Below, one piece after another: positions 14,981 through 21,660 of a stretch of 21,660 bases of DNA (position 1 is the stretch's first letter; every line of letters starts with the position of its first letter). Position numbers and translations under genes: made by a program. Origin of the DNA: an uncultured Paracoccaceae bacterium (GTDB lineage: Bacteria > Pseudomonadota > Alphaproteobacteria > Rhodobacterales > Rhodobacteraceae). The notes beneath the pieces were generated by a model that saw only the letters and a program-made list of their open reading frames with translations, searched no databases and had not been told where the DNA came from. The stretch is from assembly GCA_937907485.1 (NCBI GenBank), contig CALESR010000148.1, positions 1 to 21,660 on the forward strand, in the 5' to 3' direction.

Positions 14981-15041
14981 TGCCGTTCGTTATATTCCAA
15001 TCGGTTAGCCTGCCACGTTAAGGAATTGGCAAGAGTGTCCC
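14960..15041 (+). repeat. 82-bp dispersed element, copy B
   Basis: Inverted relative of 8281-8362 with the same length and the same ordered blocks: TGTCCC...GGGACA hairpin, TTATATTNCAATNGGTTAGC, TTAAGG, GCAA and terminal TGTCCC. Relative to the gene it follows (pit), it has the same orientation and distance as copy A has to its own upstream gene. Confidence 0.7.
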
Positions 15042-15071
15042 ACGCCCTGCGCCGGTGCCGCTGGTAGGTGT

Positions 15072-15183
15072 TTGGTGCGTGAGAGCGCGCACCCTACGCG
15101 GTTGAGGTGAGGGGTTGGTGCGTGCGAGCACGCACCCTACGTTGCGGCGGTGAGGGATTGGTGCGTGCGAGCACGCACCCTAC
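15072..15183 (+). repeat. Three 43-bp tandem units with a palindromic core
   Basis: The core GGTGCGTGCGAGCACGCACC followed by CTAC recurs at 15074, 15117 and 15160 (exact 43-bp period); the first copy differs by two bases. Each core is a near-perfect palindrome. The intervening ~19 bp are G-rich and related (GGTGAGGG). This is the kind of extragenic palindrome widely dispersed in Rhodobacterales genomes. Confidence 0.85.
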
Positions 15184-15234
15184 ATTCCGGCGCTCGCGGG
15201 GATTGGGTTTGCCCGCACCTTGGCATGCGAGGCC

Positions 15235-15258
15235 GTAGGGTGTGTGCTTGCACGCACC
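15235..15258 (-). repeat. Inverted fourth copy of the palindromic core
   Basis: GTAGGGTGTGTGCTTGCACGCACC is the reverse-complement form (CACCCTAC on the other strand) of the cores at 15074-15183. It directly abuts the trhO stop codon (15259-15261), so it could form the trhO mRNA 3' hairpin. Between 15184 and 15234 a decayed unit (TTGGGTTTGCCCGCACCTT) may be present; nothing else is seen there. Confidence 0.75.
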
Positions 15259-16167
15259 TTACCCTTCGACCCCCAGATGCCTTTCGCCCCGCGCCGTGGC
15301 CAAGGCGATCTGGCGTTGCCGCTCGCGGAACCCCTCGCGGCGCGCGTCGGAAAATTCACCGATGCACTGCGGGCAACTGACGCCGTCTTCAAAGGCCGGA
15401 TGCGCGATGTCGGCGGCACTCAACGGGCGGCGGCAGGCGTGGCACATGCGGTGTCCGGTCGGCGCCAACCCGTGCCCCACCGCGACCCGCTGGTCAAAGA
15501 CAAAACAGCCACCCTGCCAGAGGCTCTGGTCCTCGGGCACCTCTTCAAGGTATTTCAGGATGCCGCCCTTCAGGTGGAACACCTCCTCGACCCCTTGCTG
15601 CAACAGCCAGTTGGTCGATTTCTCGCAGCGGATGCCGCCCGTGCAGAACATGGCGATGCGCTTGTTGTGAAAGCGGTGGGCATTCGCCGCCCACCACGCC
15701 GGGAACTCGCCGAAACTGTGGGTGCCGGGGTCCACCGCGCCCTGAAAGCTGCCGATGGCGACCTCATAGTCATTGCGGGTGTCGATCACCGCCACATCGG
15801 GCGCCGAGATCAGCGCGTTCCACTCGGCGGGTTGCACATAATGCCCGACGCGGGCGCGCGGATCGACATCGGGCTGGCCCATCGTGACGATCTCGCGCTT
15901 CAGCCGCACCTTCAGGCGGCCAAAGGGCATTGTGGCGGCCTCGGCCTCTTTCCATTCAAGGTCCGCACAGCCCGGCAGGGCGCGGATATGCGCCAGCACC
16001 GCGTCGATCCCCTCGCGCGGGCCGGCGATGGTGCCGTTGATCCCCTCGGGCGCCAGCAGCAGCGAACCCTTGACACCACGGCCGCAGGCCAGCGCCGCCA
16101 GCGGCCCCTTGATCGCGGCGGGGTCAGGGAAACGGGTGAAATGATAGAGGGCGGCGACGATGAACAT
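15259..16167 (-). CDS. trhO: tRNA uridine(34) hydroxylase TrhO (rhodanese family, YceA-like)
   Basis: 302 residues; ATG 16167 with AAAAGG just upstream on the minus strand. An N-terminal acylphosphatase-like domain (residues ~1-95, with LLLAPEGINGT) precedes a rhodanese domain (~110-210). The active-site loop FCTGGIRCEKST has Cys175 and the second conserved Cys181. The C-terminus has a CxxC pair (MCHAC near 243, SCPQC near 267) that could bind zinc. The architecture matches TrhO, which uses O2 to make 5-hydroxyuridine at tRNA position 34, a precursor of the cmo5U-type modifications. It lies 39 bp after the rhomboid gene on the same strand, so the two may share a transcript. Confidence 0.93.
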   Translation of the reverse strand: MFIVAALYHFTRFPDPAAIKGPLAALACGRGVKGSLLLAPEGINGTIAGPREGIDAVLAHIRALPGCADLEWKEAEAATMPFGRLKVRLKREIVTMGQPDVDPRARVGHYVQPAEWNALISAPDVAVIDTRNDYEVAIGSFQGAVDPGTHSFGEFPAWWAANAHRFHNKRIAMFCTGGIRCEKSTNWLLQQGVEEVFHLKGGILKYLEEVPEDQSLWQGGCFVFDQRVAVGHGLAPTGHRMCHACRRPLSAADIAHPAFEDGVSCPQCIGEFSDARREGFRERQRQIALATARGERHLGVEG

Positions 16168-16206
16168 GGCGCCTTTTCGCGCAGGCCTCGGGCTGGGGCA
16201 AGGGGG

Positions 16207-17016
16207 TCAGAGCAGGAAGGTCTCGACCAGTGTCGCGACGAGGATGAAGAACCCCGCCGCCTTGACCCAGAACCACAGCGACGATGACCCCGGCGCCTGC
16301 GTGGTGAAATCGGGCAAGAACCGCGCAAAGCTGAAAAAACCGCCGGTTGGCGCGGGCGCCAGCGGCTGGAACAGCGGCACATCGCGCCAGCGCATCAGCA
16401 AGATCAGCAGGGCCCCGGCGGAAAACCCGCCGACATGCGCCCAGAAGGCGATGCTGACCCCCGGCACCGGCAAGGCCACGGCCGAAATCAGGTCGAGCAC
16501 CACCGAGAGCCCGACAAAGACCCCGGCGGGCACCAGCATCGGCACCTTGAAGGCGATCAGCACCAGCACCCGCGCCCGAGGGTGCAGCAGCAGATAGGCC
16601 CCCATCACCCCGGCAATCGCGCCCGAGGCGCCGATCACCGGCACGCCCGGCTCATGCGACAACAGCGCCTCGGCCCCGGCGCCCGCCATGCCGCACAGCA
16701 CGAAGAACAGCGGATAGCGCCAGTGGCCCATGCTGTCCTCGATGTTGTCGCCAAAGACCCAGAGCGCCAGCATGTTGCCCAGCAAATGCAGCCACGAGGA
16801 ATGCAGAAAGATGTAGCTGACCATCTGCCCGATCACCTGCGGCGCGCCGCCGTCGGCCTTTGGCCCGCCAACGAGGTGCAGATGCGCCGGGGTAAAGGCG
16901 AAACCGGCCCAGGGCACGCCCGCGAGGAAGATCAGCGTGCAGGCGGCGATCAGCGCCCAGTTCACCCAGGGAAAGCGGATGCGGCGCGTCGGGTTGTGGT
17001 CGGCAAGGGCGAACAT
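16207..17016 (-). CDS. Rhomboid family intramembrane serine protease
   Basis: 269 residues. ATG 17016 follows GGAG about 9 nt upstream on the minus strand and begins MFALADHNPTRRIRFPWVNWAL. The same frame stays open far upstream, antisense to ffh, but that part is a shadow. The catalytic dyad is present: Ser131 in GASGAIAG and His194 in AHVGGF. The oxyanion-type Asn81 lies in HLLGNMLALWVFGDNIED. Six or seven membrane helices are visible. Rhomboids cut substrate proteins within the inner membrane; the substrate here is unknown. A hydrophilic 20-residue insert (GFFSFARFLPDFTTQAPGSS) precedes a final C-terminal helix, giving the 6+1 layout. Confidence 0.93.
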   Translation of the reverse strand: MFALADHNPTRRIRFPWVNWALIAACTLIFLAGVPWAGFAFTPAHLHLVGGPKADGGAPQVIGQMVSYIFLHSSWLHLLGNMLALWVFGDNIEDSMGHWRYPLFFVLCGMAGAGAEALLSHEPGVPVIGASGAIAGVMGAYLLLHPRARVLVLIAFKVPMLVPAGVFVGLSVVLDLISAVALPVPGVSIAFWAHVGGFSAGALLILLMRWRDVPLFQPLAPAPTGGFFSFARFLPDFTTQAPGSSSLWFWVKAAGFFILVATLVETFLL

Positions 17017-17124
17017 CGGGCACTCCAACGGCAGGGGGGCGCGCGCCCCTGTTGGCCTGGCGGCCAATTCACCCCCCGCAGGGTCTCTGAGGCAAGATGA
17101 AAAGCGCAGGCCCGGGGGAAATTC

Positions 17125-17153
17125 TTGACTCTGGCGGGGGGCGGGGGTATCCG
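17125..17153 (+). promoter_or_regulatory. Candidate ffh promoter
   Basis: -35 TTGACT (17125-17130), 17-bp spacer, -10 TATCCG (17148-17153). Transcription from here would give a leader of about 110 nt before ffh ATG 17269. Confidence 0.5.
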
Positions 17154-17232
17154 GGCGCGAAATCCCCGGAGGCTTGTCGCTTCCGGTCCCATCGCTTTTG
17201 CGGGGATCGCCATCCGTCAGCGCGTTGCGCCC

Positions 17233-17249
17233 ACGGGTGCGAAACCCGT
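17233..17249 (+). promoter_or_regulatory. Hairpin in the ffh 5' leader
   Basis: ACGGGT / ACCCGT stem with loop GCGAA, 20 bp before the start codon and just ahead of the AAAGG ribosome binding site (17257-17261). It might tune translation of ffh; function unknown. Confidence 0.35.
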
Positions 17250-17268
17250 TGCCCTGAAAGGTTGACGC

Positions 17269-18771
17269 ATGTTCGAGTCGCTGTCCGAACGCCTTGGCGG
17301 GGTTTTTGACCGCCTGACCAAGCAGGGCGCGCTGAGCGCCGATGACGTGACCGCCGCGCTGCGCGAGGTGCGGGTGGCCCTGCTGGAGGCGGACGTTTCG
17401 CTGCCGGTGGCGCGCGAGTTCATCAAGCGGGTGCAGGTCAAGGCGACCGGCTCGGCGGTGACAAAGTCGATCACGCCGGGTCAGCAGGTGGTCAAGATCG
17501 TCCATGACGAGCTGATCGCCACCCTGCGCGGCGACGAGGACCCGGGCCGGTTGAAAATCGACAACCCGCCCGCGCCGGTGCTGATGGTGGGTCTGCAGGG
17601 CTCGGGCAAGACCACGACCACCGCGAAACTGGCGCGCCGCCTGAAGGAACGCGAGGGCAAGCGGGTGCTGATGGCGTCGCTTGACACCAACCGCCCGGCG
17701 GCGATGGAGCAGTTGGCGATCCTCGGCGGGCAGATCGGCGTCGACACGCTGCCGATCGTCAAGGGCGAGAGTGCAGTGCAGATCGCCAAGCGCGCCAAAC
17801 AGCAGGCGACGCTGGGCGGCTATGACGTCTATCTGCTGGACACTGCCGGCCGTCTGCACATCGACGAAGTCCTCATGGACGAGGTGCAGGCCGTGCGCGA
17901 CGCGGTCAACCCGCGTGAGACGCTGCTGGTGGTCGATGGTCTGACCGGTCAGGACGCCGTCAACGTCGCCACCGAGTTCGAGGGCAAGGTCGGCATCACC
18001 GGTGTCGTGCTGACCCGGATGGACGGCGACGGGCGTGGCGGCGCGGCGCTGTCGATGCGCGCCGTCACCGGCAAGCCGATCCGCTTTGTCGGCATGGGTG
18101 AAAAGACCGACGCGCTGGAGACATTCGAGGCCGAGCGTGTCGCGGGCCGTATCCTGGGCATGGGTGACATCGTCGCGCTGGTGGAACGCGCGCAGGCGAC
18201 GCTGGAGGCCGAGCAGGCCGAGCGCATGATGAAGCGCTTCCAGAAGGGTCAGTTCAACATGAACGACCTGAAATCGCAGCTCGAACAGATGCTGAAGATG
18301 GGCGGCATGCAGTCGGTCATGGGCATGATGCCGGGCATGGGCAAGATGTCGAAACAGGCCGAAGCCGCCGGTTTCGACGACAAGATGCTCAAGCGCCAGA
18401 TCGCGCTGATCCAGTCGATGACCAAGAAGGAACGCGCCAACCCCGACCTGCTGCAGGCCAGCCGCAAGAAGCGGATCGCCTTTGGTGCGGGGCTGGATGT
18501 GGCCGAGCTGAACAAGCTGCTGAAGATGCACCGGCAGATGGCCGATGTGATGAAGAAGATGGGCAAGGGCGGCATGCTGAAGCAGGCGATGGCGTCGATG
18601 TTCGGCAAGGGCGGCGACATGGCAGACATGCAAAAGCAACTCGCCGACCCCGAGGCGATGAAGGCCGCGCAGGCCGCCATGCAGGGCGGCGCGATGGGTC
18701 GCGGGCTGCCGGGTCTGGGCGGCGGCTTGCCGGGCGGGCTGTCCGGGCTGGGGTTCGGCAAGAAGAAATGA
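17269..18771 (+). CDS. ffh: Signal recognition particle GTPase Ffh (SRP54)
   Basis: 500 residues; ATG 17269 after AAAGG. The N-domain helical bundle (~1-90) is followed by the G domain: G1 GLQGSGKTTTTAKLA at ~108, DTNRPAA at ~142, DTAGRLHID at ~191, TRMDGDGRGGAAL at ~249 and VGMGEKTDALE near 275. The methionine-rich M domain (~300-460) has MLKMGGMQSVMGMMPGMGKMSKQ and binds signal peptides and the 4.5S RNA. The tail is a Gly-rich stretch (GGLPGGLSGLGFGKKK). With 4.5S RNA and FtsY it delivers ribosomes making membrane proteins to the translocon. The stop overlaps the ATG of the first acetyltransferase gene (ATGA), so the GNAT array is predicted to be co-transcribed with this essential gene. Confidence 0.97.
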   Translation: MFESLSERLGGVFDRLTKQGALSADDVTAALREVRVALLEADVSLPVAREFIKRVQVKATGSAVTKSITPGQQVVKIVHDELIATLRGDEDPGRLKIDNPPAPVLMVGLQGSGKTTTTAKLARRLKEREGKRVLMASLDTNRPAAMEQLAILGGQIGVDTLPIVKGESAVQIAKRAKQQATLGGYDVYLLDTAGRLHIDEVLMDEVQAVRDAVNPRETLLVVDGLTGQDAVNVATEFEGKVGITGVVLTRMDGDGRGGAALSMRAVTGKPIRFVGMGEKTDALETFEAERVAGRILGMGDIVALVERAQATLEAEQAERMMKRFQKGQFNMNDLKSQLEQMLKMGGMQSVMGMMPGMGKMSKQAEAAGFDDKMLKRQIALIQSMTKKERANPDLLQASRKKRIAFGAGLDVAELNKLLKMHRQMADVMKKMGKGGMLKQAMASMFGKGGDMADMQKQLADPEAMKAAQAAMQGGAMGRGLPGLGGGLPGGLSGLGFGKKK

Positions 18772-19313
18772 GCTTTGTTCTGGAGCATGACGCCGCGGGT
18801 CGGCCGGTCCTCGTGACCGGACGGCTGCGGCTGCGCGTGCCCAGAGAGGACGACATCGAGGCCGGCGTGCGGTTCTGGGCCTCGGAGCGCTCGCGCCTGA
18901 TGGGCGGGCCGCAGTCGCGTGAGGTGACGCTGGCCTCGTTCGACGACCTGTTCGACCAGTGGCGGCGCTTTGGCTGGGGCCTGTTCCATGTCACCCGCGC
19001 CGACGATGCGCCGATTGGCGGCATCGGCCCGTGGTTTCCCGCCAGCCACCCGGAACCCGAACTGGGCTGGAGCCTGTGGTATCCTGAGGACGAGGGGCAG
19101 GGGCTGGCGCATGAGGCCGCCGTGGCGGCGCGCGACTGGTTCTTTGCCACGACGCATTGGCGCACGGCGGTGTCGCACACCGACCCGGACAACCACCGCT
19201 CGCACCGGCTGTGCGCGCGCATGGGCGCCGTGGTTGATCCCTTGGCGCGCCATTCCTATGGCGATCAGCCGACGCTGACCTTTCGCCACTTCGCGCCGGG
19301 GGTGACAGCATGA
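18768..19313 (+). CDS. GNAT acetyltransferase 1 of the ffh-linked array (RimJ/RimL-like)
   Basis: 181 residues; ATG 18768 overlaps the ffh stop by 4 nt. Acetyltransf_3/RimL-like order: RLRLRVPREDDIEAGVRFWASERS (N-terminal strand-helix), GWGLFHVT.ADDAPIGGIGPWF, ELGWSLWYPEDEGQGLAHEA (acetyl-CoA pyrophosphate loop G-Q-G-x-A near residue 110), then HTDPDNHRSHRLCARMGA (the family N..S..L..LG region). The family moves acetyl from acetyl-CoA to protein N-termini or small-molecule amines in the cytoplasm; the substrate here is unknown. It is the most divergent of the six at its C-terminus. Confidence 0.88.
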   Translation: MSFVLEHDAAGRPVLVTGRLRLRVPREDDIEAGVRFWASERSRLMGGPQSREVTLASFDDLFDQWRRFGWGLFHVTRADDAPIGGIGPWFPASHPEPELGWSLWYPEDEGQGLAHEAAVAARDWFFATTHWRTAVSHTDPDNHRSHRLCARMGAVVDPLARHSYGDQPTLTFRHFAPGVTA

Positions 19314-19846
19314 TCGCCCGCCCGTCGATTATCGCCCATCCGACCGCGCCCGAGCTGCTGACCCCGCGGCTGCGGCTGCGCATGCCGGTGCTGGCCGATT
19401 TCGCGCCGCGGCTGGCGTTCTATGCCTCGGACCGCGCGATCTGGGAGGGCGGGCCTTTCACCAGGCGTGAGGCGTGGCGGATCTTTGCCTCCGAGGTCGG
19501 GCAATGGCCGCTGCTGGGCTTTGGCCCCTTCTCGATGCAGGACCGCGTCAGCGGCGACTATCTGGGCGAGGTGGGGATTTACCAGCCCGAGGGCTATCCG
19601 GAACCCGAGCTGGGCTGGTTCGTCACCGAGGCCGCCGAGGGCCGCGGACTGGCCGCCGAGGGCGCGCGGGCGGTAATGGTCTGGGCGGCGGCAAGCTTTG
19701 GCTGGGACCATATCGACAATTACATCGACCCCGGCAATGCGCGCTCGATCGCGCTGGGCCTGCGGCTGGGCGGGCAGATCGTCGATGCCCCCGGCGATGA
19801 TCCGACCGATGTGGTGATCCGCCATGACCTGCGGGGGCTGGCATGA
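19310..19846 (+). CDS. GNAT acetyltransferase 2 of the array
   Basis: 178 residues; ATGA overlap with GNAT 1 and a G-run (GGGGG, 19299-19303) in place of a normal SD. Motifs: TPRLRLRMPVLADFAPRLAFYAS, GFGPFSMQDRVSGDYLGEVGIY, ELGWFVTEAAEGRGLAAEG (CoA loop), IDPGNARSIALGLRLGG. It is closest to GNAT 3: both end in DVVIRHDLRG, and the last ~39 bp of the two genes are nearly identical. It has a longer N-terminus (about 10 residues) than its neighbours. Substrate unknown. Confidence 0.88.
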   Translation: MIARPSIIAHPTAPELLTPRLRLRMPVLADFAPRLAFYASDRAIWEGGPFTRREAWRIFASEVGQWPLLGFGPFSMQDRVSGDYLGEVGIYQPEGYPEPELGWFVTEAAEGRGLAAEGARAVMVWAAASFGWDHIDNYIDPGNARSIALGLRLGGQIVDAPGDDPTDVVIRHDLRGLA

Positions 19847-20352
19847 CCGCGCCGATCCTGCACACGGCGCGGCTGACCCTGCGCCCGCCCATGCTGGCCG
19901 ATTTCGAGGTCTGGGCGGCGTTCTATGCCTCGCCGCGCTCGACGGCGATGGGGGGGCCGCTGGACCGGCTGTCGGCCTGGCGGGTCTGGGCGGCGGATGT
20001 CGCGCTCTGGGTGCTCCGGGGCTACGGCCCCTTTGGCGTGGCGGACCGCGCCAGCGGCGCCTATCTGGGCGAGGTCGGGGTCTATCACGGCGAGGGCTAT
20101 CCGGCGCCCGATCTGGGCTGGTTCGTGGTGCCCGAGGCCGAGGGGCGCGGCATCGCCCGTGAGGCTGCGCAGGCGGTGCTGGGCTGGCTGCAGCAGGTCA
20201 CCGGCTGGCCGCATATCACCAGCACCATCGCGCCGGGCAATACGCGCTCGATCGGGCTGGCGCTGCGGCTGGGCGGGGTGATCGACGCCAGCCTGCCGGG
20301 GATCGACCCCGGCGATGTGGTGATCCGCCATGACTTGCGGGGGGCCGCATGA
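19843..20352 (+). CDS. GNAT acetyltransferase 3 of the array
   Basis: 169 residues; ATGA overlap with GNAT 2. Motifs: TARLTLRPPMLADFEVWAAFYASPRS, GYGPFGVADRASGAYLGEVGVY, DLGWFVVPEAEGRGIAREA (CoA loop), APGNTRSIGLALRLGG. The final bases repeat those of GNAT 2 (19808-19846 versus 20314-20352). All core family motifs are intact, so it should be an active enzyme. Substrate unknown. Confidence 0.88.
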   Translation: MTAPILHTARLTLRPPMLADFEVWAAFYASPRSTAMGGPLDRLSAWRVWAADVALWVLRGYGPFGVADRASGAYLGEVGVYHGEGYPAPDLGWFVVPEAEGRGIAREAAQAVLGWLQQVTGWPHITSTIAPGNTRSIGLALRLGGVIDASLPGIDPGDVVIRHDLRGAA

Positions 20353-20879
20353 TCCGGCTGTCCGACACCCCTGTCCTGCAGACCGAACGCCTGACCCTGC
20401 GCGCCCCGGAGGCCGCGGACTGGCCTGCCTTTCACGCCTTCATCACCGATGAACGCTCGATCTTCGTGCGCTCGGGTCCGATTGACGAGGGCAAGTCCTG
20501 GCGCGCCTTTGGCCATGTGATCGGCCACTGGGTGCTGCGCGGCTGGGGCAGTTTCATCATCACGGCCCGCGATTCGGTGCAGGCGCTGGGCATGGCGGGC
20601 CCCTGGTTCCCGGCAGGCTGGCCCGAGCGCGAACTGGGCTGGAGCCTGTGGTCGCCCGAGGCCGAGGGCAAGGGCATCGCGTTGGAGGCGGTTCAGGCCG
20701 CGCGCCGCTTTGCCTTTGGCCCCTTGGGCTGGCAAACCGCCGTCAGCTATATCGACCCGGCCAACACCCGCTCGGCCGCGCTGGCGCAACGGCTGGGTTG
20801 CACGCTGGACACCGGCGCGGCGCATCCCGGCGAGGGCCCGTTGCAGGTCTGGCGCCACCCGGCAGGGGGGGCGGCATGA
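20349..20879 (+). CDS. GNAT acetyltransferase 4 of the array
   Basis: 176 residues; ATGA overlap with GNAT 3. Motifs: TERLTLRAPEAADWPAFHAFITDERS, FGHVIGHWVLRGWGSFIIT, GMAGPWFPAGWPERELGWSLWSPEAEGKGIALEA (CoA loop), IDPANTRSAALAQRLGC. Its middle resembles the partial GNAT 6 (FGHVVGHWVLRGYG), while its last 12 residues and 32 bp match GNAT 5. This mosaic suggests recombination among the paralogs. Substrate unknown. Confidence 0.88.
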   Translation: MIRLSDTPVLQTERLTLRAPEAADWPAFHAFITDERSIFVRSGPIDEGKSWRAFGHVIGHWVLRGWGSFIITARDSVQALGMAGPWFPAGWPERELGWSLWSPEAEGKGIALEAVQAARRFAFGPLGWQTAVSYIDPANTRSAALAQRLGCTLDTGAAHPGEGPLQVWRHPAGGAA

Positions 20880-21382
20880 TCCCGGAACTGACCACGGAAC
20901 GGCTGACCCTGCGCGGCCCGAAACCCGCTGACGCGGCCCCCCTTGGTGCGTTTCTGGCGGGCGCGCGATCGGTCTGGATCGGCGGCCCGTGGACAGCCTC
21001 CGAGGCGCCGGACTGGCTCGACGATCAGGTCAACGTCTGGCAACGCCGGGGTTGGGGATCATGGGTCGTGGCGCACCGCGAGGACGACTGCGCCATCGGG
21101 CGGGTTGGCCTTCTTGAGCATGACGGATTTGACGAGCCGGAACTCGGCTGGATGCTGTTCGACGGGTTCGAGGGTCGTGGCCTCGCCTTTGAAGCGGTTG
21201 TAACGGCGCGGCGCTTTGCGCAGGGCGACCTCGGCCTGCCGGCCCTGTGCAGTTTCCTTGAAGACGGCAATCTGCGCTCGCACCGTCTGGCCGAACGGCT
21301 GGGCGCGCAGCCTGAGCGTCGGATCACCCTGGACGGGCTCGACCTCGCCCTCTGGCGCCACCCGGCAGGGGGGGCGGCATGA
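20876..21382 (+). CDS. GNAT acetyltransferase 5 of the array
   Basis: 168 residues from ATG 20876 (ATGA overlap with GNAT 4; G-run GGGGGGG just upstream). Motifs: TERLTLRGPKPADAAPLGAFLAGARS, RRGWGSWVVAHREDDCAIGRVGLLEHD, ELGWMLFDGFEGRGLAFEA (CoA loop), LEDGNLRSHRLAERLGA. It ends WRHPAGGAA like GNAT 4. The central part differs more from the others, with two acidic patches. Substrate unknown. Confidence 0.88.
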   Translation: MIPELTTERLTLRGPKPADAAPLGAFLAGARSVWIGGPWTASEAPDWLDDQVNVWQRRGWGSWVVAHREDDCAIGRVGLLEHDGFDEPELGWMLFDGFEGRGLAFEAVVTARRFAQGDLGLPALCSFLEDGNLRSHRLAERLGAQPERRITLDGLDLALWRHPAGGAA

Positions 21383-21660
21383 CGCTGGCTGATACCTTTG
21401 CCGCCAAGACCCCGGTGCTGGAAACCCCGCGGCTGATCCTGCGGGCGCCGCGGCTGGCCGATTTCGAGGGCTTTGCCGCCTATCAGGCCAGCCCGCGTTC
21501 GCGGTTTACCGGCGGGCCGCTGGACCGCAATCAGGCGTGGCGCAGCTTTGGCCATGTGGTCGGCCATTGGGTGCTGCGCGGCTATGGCGTCTTTGTGCTG
21601 CAGGACCGTGCGACCGGCACCGCCATCGGCACTGCAGGCCCCTGGTTCCCCGAAGGCTGG
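21379..21660 (+). CDS. GNAT acetyltransferase 6 of the array, 3' end cut by window
   Basis: ATG 21379 overlaps the GNAT 5 stop (ATGA). The first 94 codons are in the window and the frame is open to the edge. It reads MTLADTFAAKTPVLETPRLILRAPRLADFEGFAAYQASPRS, then FGHVVGHWVLRGYGVFVLQDRATGTAIGTAGPWFPEGW. This corresponds to the N-terminal half of the RimL-like fold; the CoA loop would lie beyond the window. It is closest to GNAT 4 in the middle segment and GNAT 3 near the start. Confidence 0.85.
   Translation, partial: MTLADTFAAKTPVLETPRLILRAPRLADFEGFAAYQASPRSRFTGGPLDRNQAWRSFGHVVGHWVLRGYGVFVLQDRATGTAIGTAGPWFPEGW

Noticed and set aside
15072..15258. CRISPR array
   Set aside because: The repeats are palindromic, only three are direct, the intervening ~19 bp are related to one another rather than unique, one copy is inverted, and no cas gene is present.
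17017..18639. Very long open frame on the minus strand opposite ffh, continuous with the rhomboid gene
   Set aside because: It lies entirely antisense to the highly conserved ffh, has a composition-driven His/Gln/Leu-rich translation, and the rhomboid family starts at 17016 with its own ribosome binding site.

Overview
The window is high-GC, gene-dense DNA whose gene content and order point to an alphaproteobacterium of the Rhodobacterales (Rhodobacteraceae-like). The evidence is the cysG-DUF2849-cysI-cysH-DUF934-fpr operon, ffh followed by GNAT genes, the alphaproteobacterial codon and GC style, and dispersed GTAGGGTG/CACCCTAC palindromes. No rRNA, tRNA, phage, transposase or CRISPR array was seen. 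The genus cannot be fixed from the sequence alone.

Layout. 3-890: C-terminal part of a DUF475 (TerC-like) membrane protein, cut by the window edge. 965-2840: an overlapping pair, a putative surface lipoprotein and an outer-membrane beta-barrel that resembles the Slam/DUF560 (type XI secretion) family. It ends in a strong hairpin. 3030-8242: a tightly packed assimilatory sulfate-reduction operon (siroheme synthase, DUF2849, sulfite reductase, APS reductase, DUF934, ferredoxin-NADP reductase). A candidate operator lies between its -35 and -10. 8375-11288: two minus-strand genes, a class-V aminotransferase fold enzyme and a secreted proline-rich protein, separated by an intrinsic terminator. 11461-13381: yhhQ-like queuosine-precursor transporter, then a promoter, an 18-codon ORF with an exceptionally strong ribosome binding site inside a foldable RNA, a terminator-like hairpin, a 40-bp tandem repeat, arfB and a Nudix hydrolase. 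13461-14942: Pit phosphate transporter with a Pho-box-like direct repeat. 14943-15258: repeat-rich gap. 15259-17016: minus-strand trhO and a rhomboid protease. 17269 to the end: ffh followed by six successive GNAT acetyltransferase genes, each overlapping its predecessor by ATGA; the last is cut by the window edge.

How the parts fit together. The sulfur operon holds its own electron supply (Fpr), cofactor synthesis (siroheme) and reductases. Much of the right half concerns translation and tRNA: YhhQ (queuosine), ArfB (ribosome rescue), TrhO (tRNA U34 hydroxylation), Ffh (co-translational targeting) and RimL-like GNATs that could modify proteins.

Most unusual items: (i) the 12103-12322 leader-peptide RNA, whose Shine-Dalgarno can pair with a site about 110 nt downstream; (ii) the ffh-coupled six-GNAT array with DNA-level identity at gene ends; (iii) two 82-bp related elements, each placed 12-17 bp downstream of a gene; (iv) the lipoprotein/Slam-like pair lacking a TPR domain. 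All structures and alignments were made by eye.
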